Positions 1-7,932 of a stretch of DNA of 27,400 bases are shown here, one piece after another. Below the pieces are notes generated by a model that was given only the letters and a program-made list of their open reading frames with translations, did not search any database and was not told the DNA's origin. Position 1 is the first letter of the stretch, and every line of letters starts with the position of its first letter. Both the position numbers and the translations under genes were made by a program. The DNA comes from an uncultured Bacteroidota bacterium (GTDB lineage: Bacteria > Bacteroidota > Bacteroidia > Chitinophagales > Chitinophagaceae), in assembly GCA_903905685.1 (NCBI GenBank), contig CAIVHI010000487.1, positions 1 through 27,400 of the forward strand. The letters are read 5' to 3'.

Positions 1-1188
1 AACCCCGTCTGGACGTTGTCCGATAGTGCATTGGCTACCATTAGCAGTTTTGGGTTGGTTACGGGAGTAGATTCCGGGGCTGAAACCGTGACGTTCACGT
101 CGACTAACCAATGCGGCTCGGCAATCGTCACCTTGTCAATATCGATTGATAGTCTGCCTACGCTTTCGCCGATTTCGGGGATATCGAAAATCTGCGCTGC
201 GTCTGCCGACACATTTTACTGCTCACCCACAGGCGGCGCGTGGAGCGCAACAGGTCCAGCCACTATCGATACGTCGACAGGCATACTGACGGCCGGCGCC
301 GCCGGCTCAGCCTCGGTCACCTACTCGCTTACCAACCAATGTGGCAGGTCTTTGGTCACGACGACCCTTAGCATTCTACCGCTGCCGGCTACGCCCGTAA
401 TTTCCGCAAGCCCTGAAGGACCGGTATGTGGCGGCACCGACTACGTGAACTTCTCGGCATCGCCAAATCCGGTACCCGACTCCAACTATTACTTGTGGAC
501 GGCTACCGGGGGGACGGTGTTTGAACGCGGTAGTACTACCGTCAATGTATTGGTGAACTTCTCCGATTCGCTCAATACCAAAATCTACCTCCGCGATTCG
601 TCATCAGCAACAGGCTGCATTTCCATTCCCTATATTAAGTCATATGACCTATCGCCCGCCGGAGGATTCGGCAATCCTAGAGTGTATTGGTCTGATGCGG
701 CGCAGGGCTACCTCTGTTTTAGTGACTTCATGGACGAGGGCTATCAATGGGGGTGGGATGCCGTAGGCACCTTAGACTCGGGCACAATTCAGGGTGCAGT
801 CAATCAGTTGTTCTTTTGTGCCGGCTGCAATGTCGACCCAACGAGGTACTACTGGGTAATGGTATCATTCGGCGGCTGTATGCAGAAGATCTATGACTCT
901 ACACACATGCCGCTTGCCGCGTCCGCTTCGCACCATACCTCCGGCAGTGGGATACGGGTGTTCCCGAACCCCACGACTGGGACGTTCACGGTAGGGTTCC
1001 CGCAGTTGGTGGAGGCGGCATTCATCACGGTGTATGACATATCTGGGAGGGCGATTTTGGGTAAAACGCTGGATGCCCCCGCGTTACTGGCCAACGTGAA
1101 ACTGCCGGCAGCGCTGCCGGCAGGCAACTACCTGCTGCAGGTATCTACCATAGATGGGGTGTTCAGGATGTTGCTGACATTGGAGTAG
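1..1188 (+). CDS. T9SS-exported Ig-like repeat surface protein (5' end missing)
   Basis: The frame is open from base 1, so the start lies upstream of the window; about 395 residues are visible. The N-terminal part has repeated bacterial Ig-like units with the pattern W-S/T...A.I....G..TG...G...VT(F/Y)...N(Q)CG, seen at roughly residues 4-50 and 75-120. A Ser/Asn/Tyr-rich stretch with several Cys follows. The last 75 or so residues are a type A T9SS sorting domain: FPNPTTGTF, then VYDISGRA, then LPAGNYLLQV. Known for this family: the tail directs secretion through the type IX machinery, after which it is cleaved and the protein is attached to the cell surface. The role of the passenger is unknown; adhesion is a guess. 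The NHL protein at 21973-23898 shares both the Ig-like unit and the sorting tail. Certain as T9SS cargo; function unknown. Confidence 0.9.
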   Translation, partial: NPVWTLSDSALATISSFGLVTGVDSGAETVTFTSTNQCGSAIVTLSISIDSLPTLSPISGISKICAASADTFYCSPTGGAWSATGPATIDTSTGILTAGAAGSASVTYSLTNQCGRSLVTTTLSILPLPATPVISASPEGPVCGGTDYVNFSASPNPVPDSNYYLWTATGGTVFERGSTTVNVLVNFSDSLNTKIYLRDSSSATGCISIPYIKSYDLSPAGGFGNPRVYWSDAAQGYLCFSDFMDEGYQWGWDAVGTLDSGTIQGAVNQLFFCAGCNVDPTRYYWVMVSFGGCMQKIYDSTHMPLAASASHHTSGSGIRVFPNPTTGTFTVGFPQLVEAAFITVYDISGRAILGKTLDAPALLANVKLPAALPAGNYLLQVSTIDGVFRMLLTLE

Positions 1189-1723
1189 AGGTGGAGTTGG
1201 TAACGACATTCAGAGAAGGAAAGTGATACACCGATAAAGTTCTTCCTCACTCTAAATTGACGGGGCGCCAATTCCGATTTGGGAGACGAATATTTTTGCG
1301 CGTTCGTGTGGTGGGAGGCGTATGTTCCAGCCTTTCCTACAAACTCGACTTCGACAATGACTGCAACCCAAGGACCAAATCTTCTAATAAGTGCAATAGC
1401 AAATCATCGGTTAAATGCCACCAGCATTGATGCATTGGCCGCCGACATAGCGGAGCGCATGCAAGTGCGGGTGGTGTATGGCAAAGTGCACAATTTTACC
1501 GATTTTTGTGGCGGAAGGTGAGGCAGGACAGGGGTCGCGCACGCTACGCGCCTGTGCGATAGGCGTGGAGCCGACGAACCTGGAATAATAGCTTACAAAC
1601 TGTTTGATGTTCAGCTTGCACTGATGGAATGAATTGCGCAATACATGGGTTGTTATGCGGGCAACCTTGATGCGACTATAGCAAAGCGATTGTCAACAAA
1701 CACTAAGGGGCTATTTTACCAAG
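1189..1723. other. Gene-poor stretch, possibly decayed coding DNA
   Basis: No gene can be assigned here. Short plus-strand frames carry codon patterns that look coding but are broken. One reads RVRVVGGVCSSLSYKLDF around 1300-1353 and stops at about 1430. Another ends DALAADIAERMQVRVVYGKV before a stop near 1521. A TATTTTTG box lies at 1291-1298. This could be a remnant of a frameshifted gene or simply chance; no family was recognised. Confidence 0.3.
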
Positions 1724-3235
1724 CTACATCACCGCGTTCAATCTCCGCTTCGACACCATCCACAACAATCCAAACGTCACCACTGCATTCACGAGCAGCA
1801 GCTCAGTGCCTATGTGCCAGCCGCCCAGCCACGCGGCATCGTGCTGCTTAAGGATGTAGCAGAGCGCGGGGGCGGCTATGCAGACTATGGGTACGGCCGG
1901 GCCTCGGAGGGTGCGGCGGGTATACATGCCGAAGGCGAACAATGCCAGCAACGGCCCATAGGTGTAGCCGGCCACTACCAGCAGGGTTTGCAGCACCGAG
2001 CCGTCGTCCACAATCTTGAAGAAGAAAACGCAGAGCAGGAACAGCGCGGCAAAGCTGTAGTGCACCGCCAGCCTGATGCGTTTTTGCCGTGCCTCGTCCA
2101 GTGCCGGACTGCGCCGGCGGATGCCCAGCAGGTCGATGCAGAAGGAGGAGGTGAGTGCAGTGAGGGCACCGTCGGCACTGGGAAAAAGGGCAGATATCAG
2201 CCCGATGATGAATAATATGCCCACATAAGGCGGCAACATGGAGAGCGCAACGGTGGGGAAGAGGTCGTCGCCGGCAATGGCCTTGCCCTGATACATAAAC
2301 GCGTTGCCTCCACCCGGCGCAGGGGCGAAACTGCCACCTGCCTGCATTACATACAGGTACAGCATCCCGCCCAGCAACAGGAACACCACTACCGCCCCGG
2401 CTTGCAGCAGGCTGAGCACCACCACGTTCTTTTGGGCACCACCCAACGTGCGCACGCTGATGTTCTTCTGCATCATCTCTTGGTCTAGCCCCGTCATGGC
2501 TATGGTGATGAAGGCACCGCCTATAAACTGCTTCCAAAAGTAGTTGGCCGCAAAGGGGTCGCTGCGAATGGTGTGGGTGAACCCGGCGGCAGCCATTTGC
2601 CGCAACGCGGCGCTAAACGGCATATGCACGGCCTGCAGCAGGCAGTACAGGCACACCAATAGTGCCGTTAACATAAATGTGGTTTGCAGGGTGTCGGTCC
2701 ATACAATGGTTTTAACGCCCCCGCGGTAGGTGTAAAGCAGGATGAGCACGAGAATGACCACGGCCGTAACCTCGAACGAAATGCCCGACCCGGCCAGCAC
2801 AAACCGCTCCAATACCTTGATGACGAGGTAGAGCCGAAGTGTGGCCCCTAAAGTGCGCGAGACTATGAAAAACAGTGCACCCGTTTTATAGGCCGACATG
2901 CCGAACCTGCTGCCCAAGTAGCTGTAGATGCTGGTGAGCTGCAACCGGTAATAGAGCGGCAGCAGCACAAAGGCCACCACCATGTAGCCGGCCACGTAGC
3001 CGCCAACCACTTGCAAGTAGTCGAAGCCCGACTTGCCCACCGTGCCGGGCACGGATATGAATGTGATGCCCGACAGCGACGTGCCCACCATGCCAAACGC
3101 TACCAGCCACCACTTGGAGTTACGGTTGCCGATGAAGAACGACTCATTGTCGGAATGTCGTGACGTGTAGAACGCTATGCCCAGCAACAGGGCGAAATAG
3201 AGTGCTACAACGGTTGCCGGCAAAAGGGGCGTCAT
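1724..3235 (-). CDS. Sodium:solute symporter (SSS family)
   Basis: The 503-residue product is hydrophobic throughout, with about 13 predicted membrane spans, typical of the SSS/SLC5 family. Recognisable landmarks are an N-terminal span followed by FFIGNRNSKWWLVAFGMVGT near residue 35, the conserved G-T-S-x-S-G-x-T-F-x-S-x-P-G stretch around residues 50-65, and YTYRGGVKTIVWTDTLQT near 170, a signature of this family. It should import a small solute with Na+ across the inner membrane; the substrate cannot be read from sequence. The ATG at 3233-3235 is chosen because a TATATTTG promoter box lies about 35 bases upstream. It lies downstream of scpB on the same strand, but a strong terminator separates the two, so it is probably transcribed alone. 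Confidence 0.92.
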   Translation of the reverse strand: MTPLLPATVVALYFALLLGIAFYTSRHSDNESFFIGNRNSKWWLVAFGMVGTSLSGITFISVPGTVGKSGFDYLQVVGGYVAGYMVVAFVLLPLYYRLQLTSIYSYLGSRFGMSAYKTGALFFIVSRTLGATLRLYLVIKVLERFVLAGSGISFEVTAVVILVLILLYTYRGGVKTIVWTDTLQTTFMLTALLVCLYCLLQAVHMPFSAALRQMAAAGFTHTIRSDPFAANYFWKQFIGGAFITIAMTGLDQEMMQKNISVRTLGGAQKNVVVLSLLQAGAVVVFLLLGGMLYLYVMQAGGSFAPAPGGGNAFMYQGKAIAGDDLFPTVALSMLPPYVGILFIIGLISALFPSADGALTALTSSFCIDLLGIRRRSPALDEARQKRIRLAVHYSFAALFLLCVFFFKIVDDGSVLQTLLVVAGYTYGPLLALFAFGMYTRRTLRGPAVPIVCIAAPALCYILKQHDAAWLGGWHIGTELLLVNAVVTFGLLWMVSKRRLNAVM

Positions 3236-3270
3236 GTTTTCGAATCAGGGGTTGGTATGATCCTGTATTG

Positions 3271-3278
3271 CAAATATA
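3271..3278 (-). promoter_or_regulatory. -7 promoter box of the symporter gene
   Basis: On the minus strand this reads TATATTTG, a match to the Bacteroidota -7 consensus TAnnTTTG, about 35 bases before the symporter ATG. No clear TTTG -33 element is visible. Confidence 0.5.
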
Positions 3279-3321
3279 AAGGCTGCGGAGGGTGCCTACG
3301 CCCGAGACCGGCTGGGGACAC

Positions 3322-3350
3322 AAAAAAAGCCGCCCCTTTGCAGGTGCGGC
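3322..3350 (-). terminator. Rho-independent terminator after scpB
   Basis: Read on the minus strand, a GC-rich hairpin (GCCGC-A-CC / GG-G-GCGGC, loop TGCAAA) is followed directly by seven T. It lies 27 bases past the scpB stop codon and separates scpB from the symporter. Confidence 0.8.
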
Positions 3351-3377
3351 CGGTTGTGAATCCGTATTTTGAAGGTG

Positions 3378-4013
3378 TTATTCCGGTTTAAAAGGTGGTT
3401 GAATCACGATGGTGCCGGCGTGTTTTGGCAATTCGGGCACGGCTTCGGCACCATCGGTAGGCATTACGATTTCCCTATCGGTGATGTCGCGCAGTTGTGG
3501 CAGCTGCTCCTTGGAGTTGATGCCGAGGTAGTCCATAAAGTGTTTGGAGGTGGAGTATATGAGCGGTTTGCCCACCGCGTCTTCCTTACGGCCCGATATC
3601 ACGATGAGTTCCTTCTCCAGCAATTTTTGAATGCTGTAGTCGGCACTCACGCCGCGAATGTATTCCACTTCGCTCTTCGTTACGGGCTGTTTGTAGGCAA
3701 TGATGGCCAAAGTCTCCATAGCTGCTGCCGAGAGTTTCTTGATGTGGCGGTCGCCCACCAAGTGGAGCACCGTGCCGTGGTAGGCCTTCTTGGTGAGGAA
3801 GCGGAAGCCGCCACCGGTCTCTACAAGTTGAAACGGGAAATGGGGTGCGTCATATTTTTGGCTGATGGCCGTAATGCTCGCCGCAACATCATCGGGTGCA
3901 ATTCCCGGTTCTACCGATTGCGCCAATATCTCCACCATCTCCATTTGCGTAATGGGTCTGTCGCCTGCAAAAACCAGGGCTTCAACGTGCAGCATCAGCG
4001 ATTCCAACTCCAT
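3378..4013 (-). CDS. scpB: Segregation and condensation protein B (ScpB)
   Basis: ScpB is the winged-helix kleisin partner that forms the SMC-ScpA-ScpB condensin complex for chromosome compaction and partitioning. The 211-residue product shows the family features: an N-terminal LMLHVEALVFAGDRPIT helix with two winged-helix repeats, and the signature AAMETLAIIAYKQPVTKSEV followed by IRGVSADYSIQKLLEKELI. The C-terminal extension after about residue 170 is unconserved, as usual. The reading frame extends upstream to a GTG at 4079, but I prefer the ATG at 4011-4013: it begins at the normal ScpB N terminus, has AAGGAAA about four bases upstream, and a promoter-like TAACTTCG lies at 4034-4041 inside the longer version. 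Neither smc nor scpA is in the window. Confidence 0.93.
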   Translation of the reverse strand: MELESLMLHVEALVFAGDRPITQMEMVEILAQSVEPGIAPDDVAASITAISQKYDAPHFPFQLVETGGGFRFLTKKAYHGTVLHLVGDRHIKKLSAAAMETLAIIAYKQPVTKSEVEYIRGVSADYSIQKLLEKELIVISGRKEDAVGKPLIYSTSKHFMDYLGINSKEQLPQLRDITDREIVMPTDGAEAVPELPKHAGTIVIQPPFKPE

Positions 4014-4226
4014 AAACTTTCCTTGGGGGACATCGAAGTTAGCGGTTGGCTGCGGTAGATGAACAGGCCGGTATTCCACAGGGTGTGGATAAGCAGAAGG
4101 GGTTGCCGGATTGGCGTCTCGAATGGCCGGCGCATTTGCTGACCATCGTCAGCCTTTCTCTGCCCACACCGGGCTACCTTCGCAAATGCACGTCGGGGCA
4201 TACCCGCAAAAAGGCGACAACGGACT

Positions 4227-5024
4227 ATGAAAAAGGTGTTTTTGGTAACTAATTTCTCGGATGCTTGCGCGCATGCTGCAAATTATGCTTGCGCACTTTT
4301 TGGTGCCGAGGAGCCGAAATTCATACTGATTAACATTTACACCGTTCCGTCCATCTATGCGGCTGATGGAATAAGCTTGACCACCGTGAAGGACGACTTC
4401 GACGATGAGCACTCGGGCTTGCAATTGGAGTTGCATAGGTTGCAGGCCGCTTTTCCCAAGCTCGATATCGAGGCGCTCCCGGTGACGGGGCCATTTAGGG
4501 TGGCCCTGCACGACTTGGTTCATGCCGAGCACCCCGATTTGATTGTCATGGGTGCGCCCACCTACTCGGAGTTGTGGCACCCGGGTGCCGACAAGTTTGC
4601 GGTAGTTAGGGCATTGGCGTGTCCGGTGTTGATAGTGCCCCCAAACCATGTCTATCGCCCATTCCAAAAAGTGGGTTTTGCGTTCGATGGGCGAAAGGCT
4701 TGTACGGCCCACCAAGTGTCGGCCATTGCCGATTTCCTCATGTACACAGGTGCCATTCTTGAGGTTCTGCATATTGCAGACCCATTGCACCCTTTGGCAC
4801 CCAATGCAGTGACCGGGTTGGAACTGCTACAGCCCGAAATCAAGACCATGGAAAATGACGACGTTATTGATGGTCTCGGCCGCTATGCGCAATCGGGCGA
4901 TATCGGTGTGCTGGCCATGGTGCCCCGTCAACACGGTATTTGGCACATGCTGTTCAATAGGAGCAACACACGGGAAGTGGCCCGCACTTACGATATCCCG
5001 GTATTGGCCGTTCATGAAGATTGA
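4227..5024 (+). CDS. Universal stress protein, tandem Usp domains
   Basis: The 265 residues contain two UspA-like alpha/beta domains. The first covers about residues 1-142: it starts MKKVFLVTNFSDACAHAANY and has the characteristic PDLIVMGAPTYSE and ACPVLIVPPN strands. The second, about 150-265, is more diverged, with VGFAFDGRK and a closing RTYDIPVLAVHED. The ATP-binding G-x2-G-x9-G-S/T motif of ATP-binding Usp proteins is not intact in the first domain, so nucleotide binding is doubtful. Such proteins are cytoplasmic and are induced by starvation, redox or respiratory stress. The gene diverges from scpB. A TACCTTCG sequence at 4175-4182, one mismatch from the -7 consensus, could be its promoter, giving a leader of about 40 bases. 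Confidence 0.88.
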   Translation: MKKVFLVTNFSDACAHAANYACALFGAEEPKFILINIYTVPSIYAADGISLTTVKDDFDDEHSGLQLELHRLQAAFPKLDIEALPVTGPFRVALHDLVHAEHPDLIVMGAPTYSELWHPGADKFAVVRALACPVLIVPPNHVYRPFQKVGFAFDGRKACTAHQVSAIADFLMYTGAILEVLHIADPLHPLAPNAVTGLELLQPEIKTMENDDVIDGLGRYAQSGDIGVLAMVPRQHGIWHMLFNRSNTREVARTYDIPVLAVHED

Positions 5025-5155
5025 TGGCGTCATCCGCACGCAACCAAATGTGGCGCATCGGAAGGTCGCTCCGGTGACCGATTTATGGTCATGTTTAACA
5101 GGTATAGGGGATGCCTTCTATATCTATGGAAATGTACACGACAATGCTGCGAGAC

Positions 5156-5217
5156 AAAAAAATGCCCTACCAATTCAACTTATCCAAACATAGTGTGGGA
5201 GTGGAATGGGTAGGGCA
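5156..5217 (-). terminator. Terminator-like hairpin after the DUF4476 gene
   Basis: Arms at 5204-5217 and 5163-5176 pair over 14 positions with one mismatch (core TGCCCTACC/GGTAGGGCA), with a 27-base loop and seven consecutive T on the minus strand. It begins 27 bases past the stop of the 5244-6212 gene. The long loop is unusual. Confidence 0.6.
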
Positions 5218-5243
5218 CATGCGCCAAGGGCGGAGGCTGTCAA

Positions 5244-6212
5244 CTATTGGCCACCATTGGCTATAAAGTTGTTCAGGTCCTTCTTGCTCGCATCAAAACT
5301 CAACATGTTGTTTATTTTGAAATAGTTGCTTTGGTCAGTCGTTTTCGAATAGGCCGCTTTGGCAAAGTCGAGCTTGGTTTTTTCGAAGCTGAACAAGCCG
5401 CAAATTTGCGCCACTTGGTCGGTAGATAAGCAATTGGAACTCAATATTGCCTTGGCGGTTGACAGCTTGGTATCTTCGAAAGATGCACTTGAGATGCTTT
5501 TCTTGGCCGATCCGAAGGCCCCGGGAGCCATAGGCATGGTGCAGCCGGCGGGTGATGCCGCGGCTTGTTGTTGCGGTTGGCTGTAATCGCTCGATGACGT
5601 GGTTGTCGTCGTCGTGGTTTGGGAGGTAGTCGTCTGCACATTGGCATCGTTCATATTGATGTTCATATTCACGTTGCCGCTACCGTCGGGAGCACCCATA
5701 TTCATATTGATACTTACACCGCCTGCGCCTGCATTTACGTTCATGCCTGAGGGTGCGGTAGTTGTGGTAACTGTTGTTTGCGTCACGGTGCTTTGGGCGG
5801 GAGGCGCGGCTTGGGGTGCTTGGCCGTAGTGCGCCTGATACATGTCGGGCGGCGGGTTGTAGCTCACCGGTACTGGCGTCATGCCGAAGTAGCGCAATTT
5901 CAAATCACCGTCTTTTGCTTTTTTGATTTTGAACGTCACTTCTGCAAAATTGCCGGTAGCGGCGTCCTTGATATTCATCATCTTCGTGATTTCGGGTTTC
6001 GAAGGGTCTTCGAAAACGACTTTGCCATTGTAGTAATCGGCAGTCAAGCCATCTACCCGCACATTGGTTTGGGCTACCGGGTTTTGCTTAACGCCATTGA
6101 GAATCAAGTAAAATTTGTCGCCGTCTTCGGAGAATACGGTTATTACCCCCTGAGCGTGCGCCCATATGGAAAACAGGGATACTGCCAATAAACATAAAAT
6201 TCGTTGCTTCAT
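5244..6212 (-). CDS. Secreted DUF4476-domain protein
   Basis: The 322-residue product has a classic signal peptide (basic MKQR, hydrophobic core, cleavage after WAHA). Residues of about 22-115 form a predicted beta-rich domain starting GVITVFSEDGDKFYLILNG. Residues of about 120-225 are a low-complexity linker with Pro/Gln, many Thr, and an N-M-N-I-N-M-N repeat. The last 90 residues match the DUF4476 pattern: repeated F-E-D/K-T-K-L-x-x-A-K helices with Q-V-A-Q-I-C-G-L-F-S-F between them. DUF4476 is common in secreted Bacteroidota proteins; its function is unknown. The linker suggests an extended spacer between two envelope domains. It has its own promoter box (6236-6243) and follows gmhB on the same strand. 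Confidence 0.85.
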   Translation of the reverse strand: MKQRILCLLAVSLFSIWAHAQGVITVFSEDGDKFYLILNGVKQNPVAQTNVRVDGLTADYYNGKVVFEDPSKPEITKMMNIKDAATGNFAEVTFKIKKAKDGDLKLRYFGMTPVPVSYNPPPDMYQAHYGQAPQAAPPAQSTVTQTTVTTTTAPSGMNVNAGAGGVSINMNMGAPDGSGNVNMNINMNDANVQTTTSQTTTTTTTSSSDYSQPQQQAAASPAGCTMPMAPGAFGSAKKSISSASFEDTKLSTAKAILSSNCLSTDQVAQICGLFSFEKTKLDFAKAAYSKTTDQSNYFKINNMLSFDASKKDLNNFIANGGQ

Positions 6213-6235
6213 AAAGTGGTAGTTTTTCTTGTGTT

Positions 6236-6243
6236 CAAAAATA
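6236..6243 (-). promoter_or_regulatory. -7 promoter box of the DUF4476 gene
   Basis: On the minus strand this is TATTTTTG, a full match to TAnnTTTG, 23 bases before the ATG at 6212. Confidence 0.55.
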
Positions 6244-6301
6244 GATTGAATTTTGGATTTTTCAGTCTCGGATTATTTTCCCGGCGCAGATAATTTGGGT
6301 A

Positions 6302-6877
6302 TTACTCGTAATGTGCAGGAATGAGGGTATCTACCCACTCTGCCAGCGACGGGTATTGCTCGTCTACCAAGTTGTGGGGCAGCTCCAACGGTGCGCTCTT
6401 TGTAGTGATGAATACCGTGTGCATGTTCAGCCTTTTGCCAAACTCCATGTCAGACAGGCTATTGCCCACCATGATGCACTTTTTGAAGTCTATGCCCGGC
6501 AAATGTTCCTTGGCTTGAAGTGCCATGCCTACATTCGGTTTTCGGTTGGGGTCTTCGTCTGATACCGCCGTACAATTGTAGATTTTGTCTATCCGGCCGC
6601 CGGCTAAGGCGGTTTCCCGTTTCAGATGCAGATTGATGTCGCGCAGGGCTTCCAAGGTCATGATGCCGCGCCCTACGCCGCGTTGGTTGCTCACCACCAC
6701 GATGTGCCCAAAGAGATTGGCTGCCGACCTCAACGCAGTCAGTGCCCCCTCAAGGAAAACAAATTCGTTGGTGGAGGTGATGTATGACCCCACCGACTCT
6801 ATATTTATTACGCCGTCACGATCCAGGAACAAGGTCCAACTCGTGTCCACTTCCGGCCTCTGCGCGCTCCCTTCCAT
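6302..6877 (-). CDS. gmhB: HAD phosphatase, GmhB-like (heptose bisphosphate phosphatase)
   Basis: This HAD-IIIA enzyme probably removes the C7 phosphate from heptose 1,7-bisphosphate during nucleotide-heptose synthesis for lipopolysaccharide or other surface glycans. HAD motifs visible in order are FLDRDGVIN (nucleophile and acid Asp), VVVSNQRG (motif II Ser), RKPNVGM (motif III Lys) and MVGNSLSDMEFG (motif IV Asp). The zinc loop between motifs II and III of classical GmhB (Cys-x-His...Cys-x-Cys) is absent; only YNCTAVSDEDPN is present. It may therefore be a zinc-free subtype or act on a related sugar. The chosen ATG at 6877 lies two bases after the gmhA stop, so the two are co-transcribed; the longer frame to 6919 overlaps gmhA and adds nothing family-like. 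Confidence 0.82.
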   Translation of the reverse strand: MEGSAQRPEVDTSWTLFLDRDGVINIESVGSYITSTNEFVFLEGALTALRSAANLFGHIVVVSNQRGVGRGIMTLEALRDINLHLKRETALAGGRIDKIYNCTAVSDEDPNRKPNVGMALQAKEHLPGIDFKKCIMVGNSLSDMEFGKRLNMHTVFITTKSAPLELPHNLVDEQYPSLAEWVDTLIPAHYE

Positions 6878-6879
6878 AC

Positions 6880-7461
6880 TTACGGGTTTGTAAACAGGTT
6901 TTTTTCTACAAGTTCGCACATGATGTGTCCCAACATGATGTGCGATTCCTGAATCCTCGGGGTGTCGTTACTCGGCACATTGATGAGGTAATCGCACATA
7001 TCTTTCAGTTTCCCACCGGTTTTACCGGTAAAGCATATGGTCACCATACCCAGGCTGCGGGCTACTTCCATGGCTTTTATGATGTTGACGGAGTTGCCCG
7101 ATGTGCTGAGGCCTATCAAAACATCTCCACGCTTGCCTATGCCCTTCACGATGCGGCTATATACAACGTCGTATCCATAGTCGTTGGCCACCGCTGTGAG
7201 GTATGAAGTATTGCAGTGCAATGCCTCGGATGGCAATGGGTCGCGGTCGGAATAGAACCGTCCGCTGAATTCGGCCGCCAAATGCTGGGCATCTGCGGCA
7301 CTGCCGCCATTACCGCAAAACAACACCTTGCCACCGGCCCTGAAAGATTCGGTAATGGCATGCGTCACGTGTTCTACCGTTGCCAATAGGTCGGCATCGG
7401 CCAATATCCCCTGCTTTACCTCTATTGATGATGAGATGATACTCTTGATTTTTTCCTGCAT
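6880..7461 (-). CDS. gmhA: Phosphoheptose isomerase (GmhA)
   Basis: A SIS-domain isomerase that converts sedoheptulose 7-phosphate to D-glycero-D-manno-heptose 7-phosphate, the first step of nucleotide-heptose synthesis. At 193 residues it has the usual length. Clear motifs are LFCGNGGSAADAQHLAAEFSG (phosphate-binding loop plus His/Glu metal ligands), IGLSTSGNS (second sugar-phosphate loop), and IQESHIMLGHIMCELVE near the C terminus, which carries the conserved Gln and His. The start is the ATG at 7459-7461; the TTG at 7473 overlaps a promoter box. It is the first gene of the gmhA-gmhB operon. The remaining steps (kinase, nucleotidyltransferase, heptosyltransferase) are not in the window. Confidence 0.95.
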   Translation of the reverse strand: MQEKIKSIISSSIEVKQGILADADLLATVEHVTHAITESFRAGGKVLFCGNGGSAADAQHLAAEFSGRFYSDRDPLPSEALHCNTSYLTAVANDYGYDVVYSRIVKGIGKRGDVLIGLSTSGNSVNIIKAMEVARSLGMVTICFTGKTGGKLKDMCDYLINVPSNDTPRIQESHIMLGHIMCELVEKNLFTNP

Positions 7462-7470
7462 AAGATTGGT

Positions 7471-7495
7471 CAAAGCTACAATGTAATCAAAAATA
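7471..7495 (-). promoter_or_regulatory. Two overlapping -7 boxes upstream of gmhA
   Basis: On the minus strand TATTTTTG (7488-7495) and TAGCTTTG (7471-7478) both match TAnnTTTG. The first would give a leader of about 20 bases, the second about 5 bases, before the ATG at 7461. Which is used cannot be told from sequence. Confidence 0.45.
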
Positions 7496-7550
7496 TTTCA
7501 CTCCCAATTTCGTGCCGGGATTCGTGAGCGCACCATTTTTAACTTTGAAG

Positions 7551-7776
7551 TCATTGGTCGGCGCCTTATTCTATTACTTTCGGTTAATCTAATGCACTAT
7601 AGGCAATGTCTATACTTCCGTTAGCGACCATGAGGCGCAAATGCCGCGTGCAACCCGAAATGTGGGGAGGGCCCGAATCTACGGGCCATTAGGAGGGAGC
7701 GCACGTCGACGTTGTTTTGACGGCAACGTGTGCTTTCGGCCGCTAGGGCACGTTCCACAAAGACAGTGCATTTTTT
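7551..7776 (+). ncRNA. Candidate structured RNA (unassigned)
   Basis: A possible plus-strand transcript begins just after a TAACTTTG box at 7540-7547. Visible pairings are: 7552-7560 with 7625-7632 (CAT-GGTCG/CGACCATG, one bulge); 7670-7675 with 7682-7687 (GGCCCG/CGGGCC, six-base loop); and 7701-7714 with 7724-7733 (GCAC/GTGC and ACGTTG/CAACGT around a GTCG bulge). It ends in a weak four-pair stem and six T at 7771-7776. It does not match the hallmark sequences I know of RNase P, SRP or tmRNA. It could instead be the long leader of the next gene. Weakly supported. Confidence 0.25.
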
Positions 7777-7889
7777 CAGTTTTGGTTAAAAATATGGATG
7801 CAATATGTAAAATACGCGTGTGAAAAATCCGCACTTGTGGGCATCCTGTTTTTTTCGAAATTGCTTATTGGTTTTTTCGGGATGTTGAA

Positions 7890-7897
7890 TAGCTTTG
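7890..7897 (+). promoter_or_regulatory. -7 promoter box of the FAD oxidoreductase gene
   Basis: TAGCTTTG matches TAnnTTTG, with a TTGG at 7868-7871 at about -33 spacing. Transcription would start near 7902, giving a 30-base leader to the ATG at 7933 and excluding the longer start at 7798. Confidence 0.6.
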
Positions 7898-7932
7898 TAA
7901 AAAAACCGGATATAACCGGGGCAAAAAATCGT

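Larger units (their letters stand above)
7462..7932. other. 471-base divergent intergenic region
   Basis: Between gmhA (-) and the FAD oxidoreductase (+). It holds the gmhA promoter boxes, the oxidoreductase promoter box at 7890-7897, and a hairpin-rich middle segment (7551-7776) listed separately. No convincing protein-coding frame was seen; the frame at 7641-7823 is Arg-rich and lacks any family feature. Confidence 0.6.

Noticed and set aside
3369..4058. 229-codon open frame on the plus strand
   Set aside because: Antisense to scpB, which is a clear family member; no recognisable protein features.
7641..7823. 60-codon open frame on the plus strand
   Set aside because: Arg-rich, no family features, and it ignores the hairpins of the region; more likely non-coding.
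7798..7932. N-terminal extension of the FAD oxidoreductase
   Set aside because: A good promoter box (7890-7897) lies within it and the FAD-binding fold begins right after the ATG at 7933.
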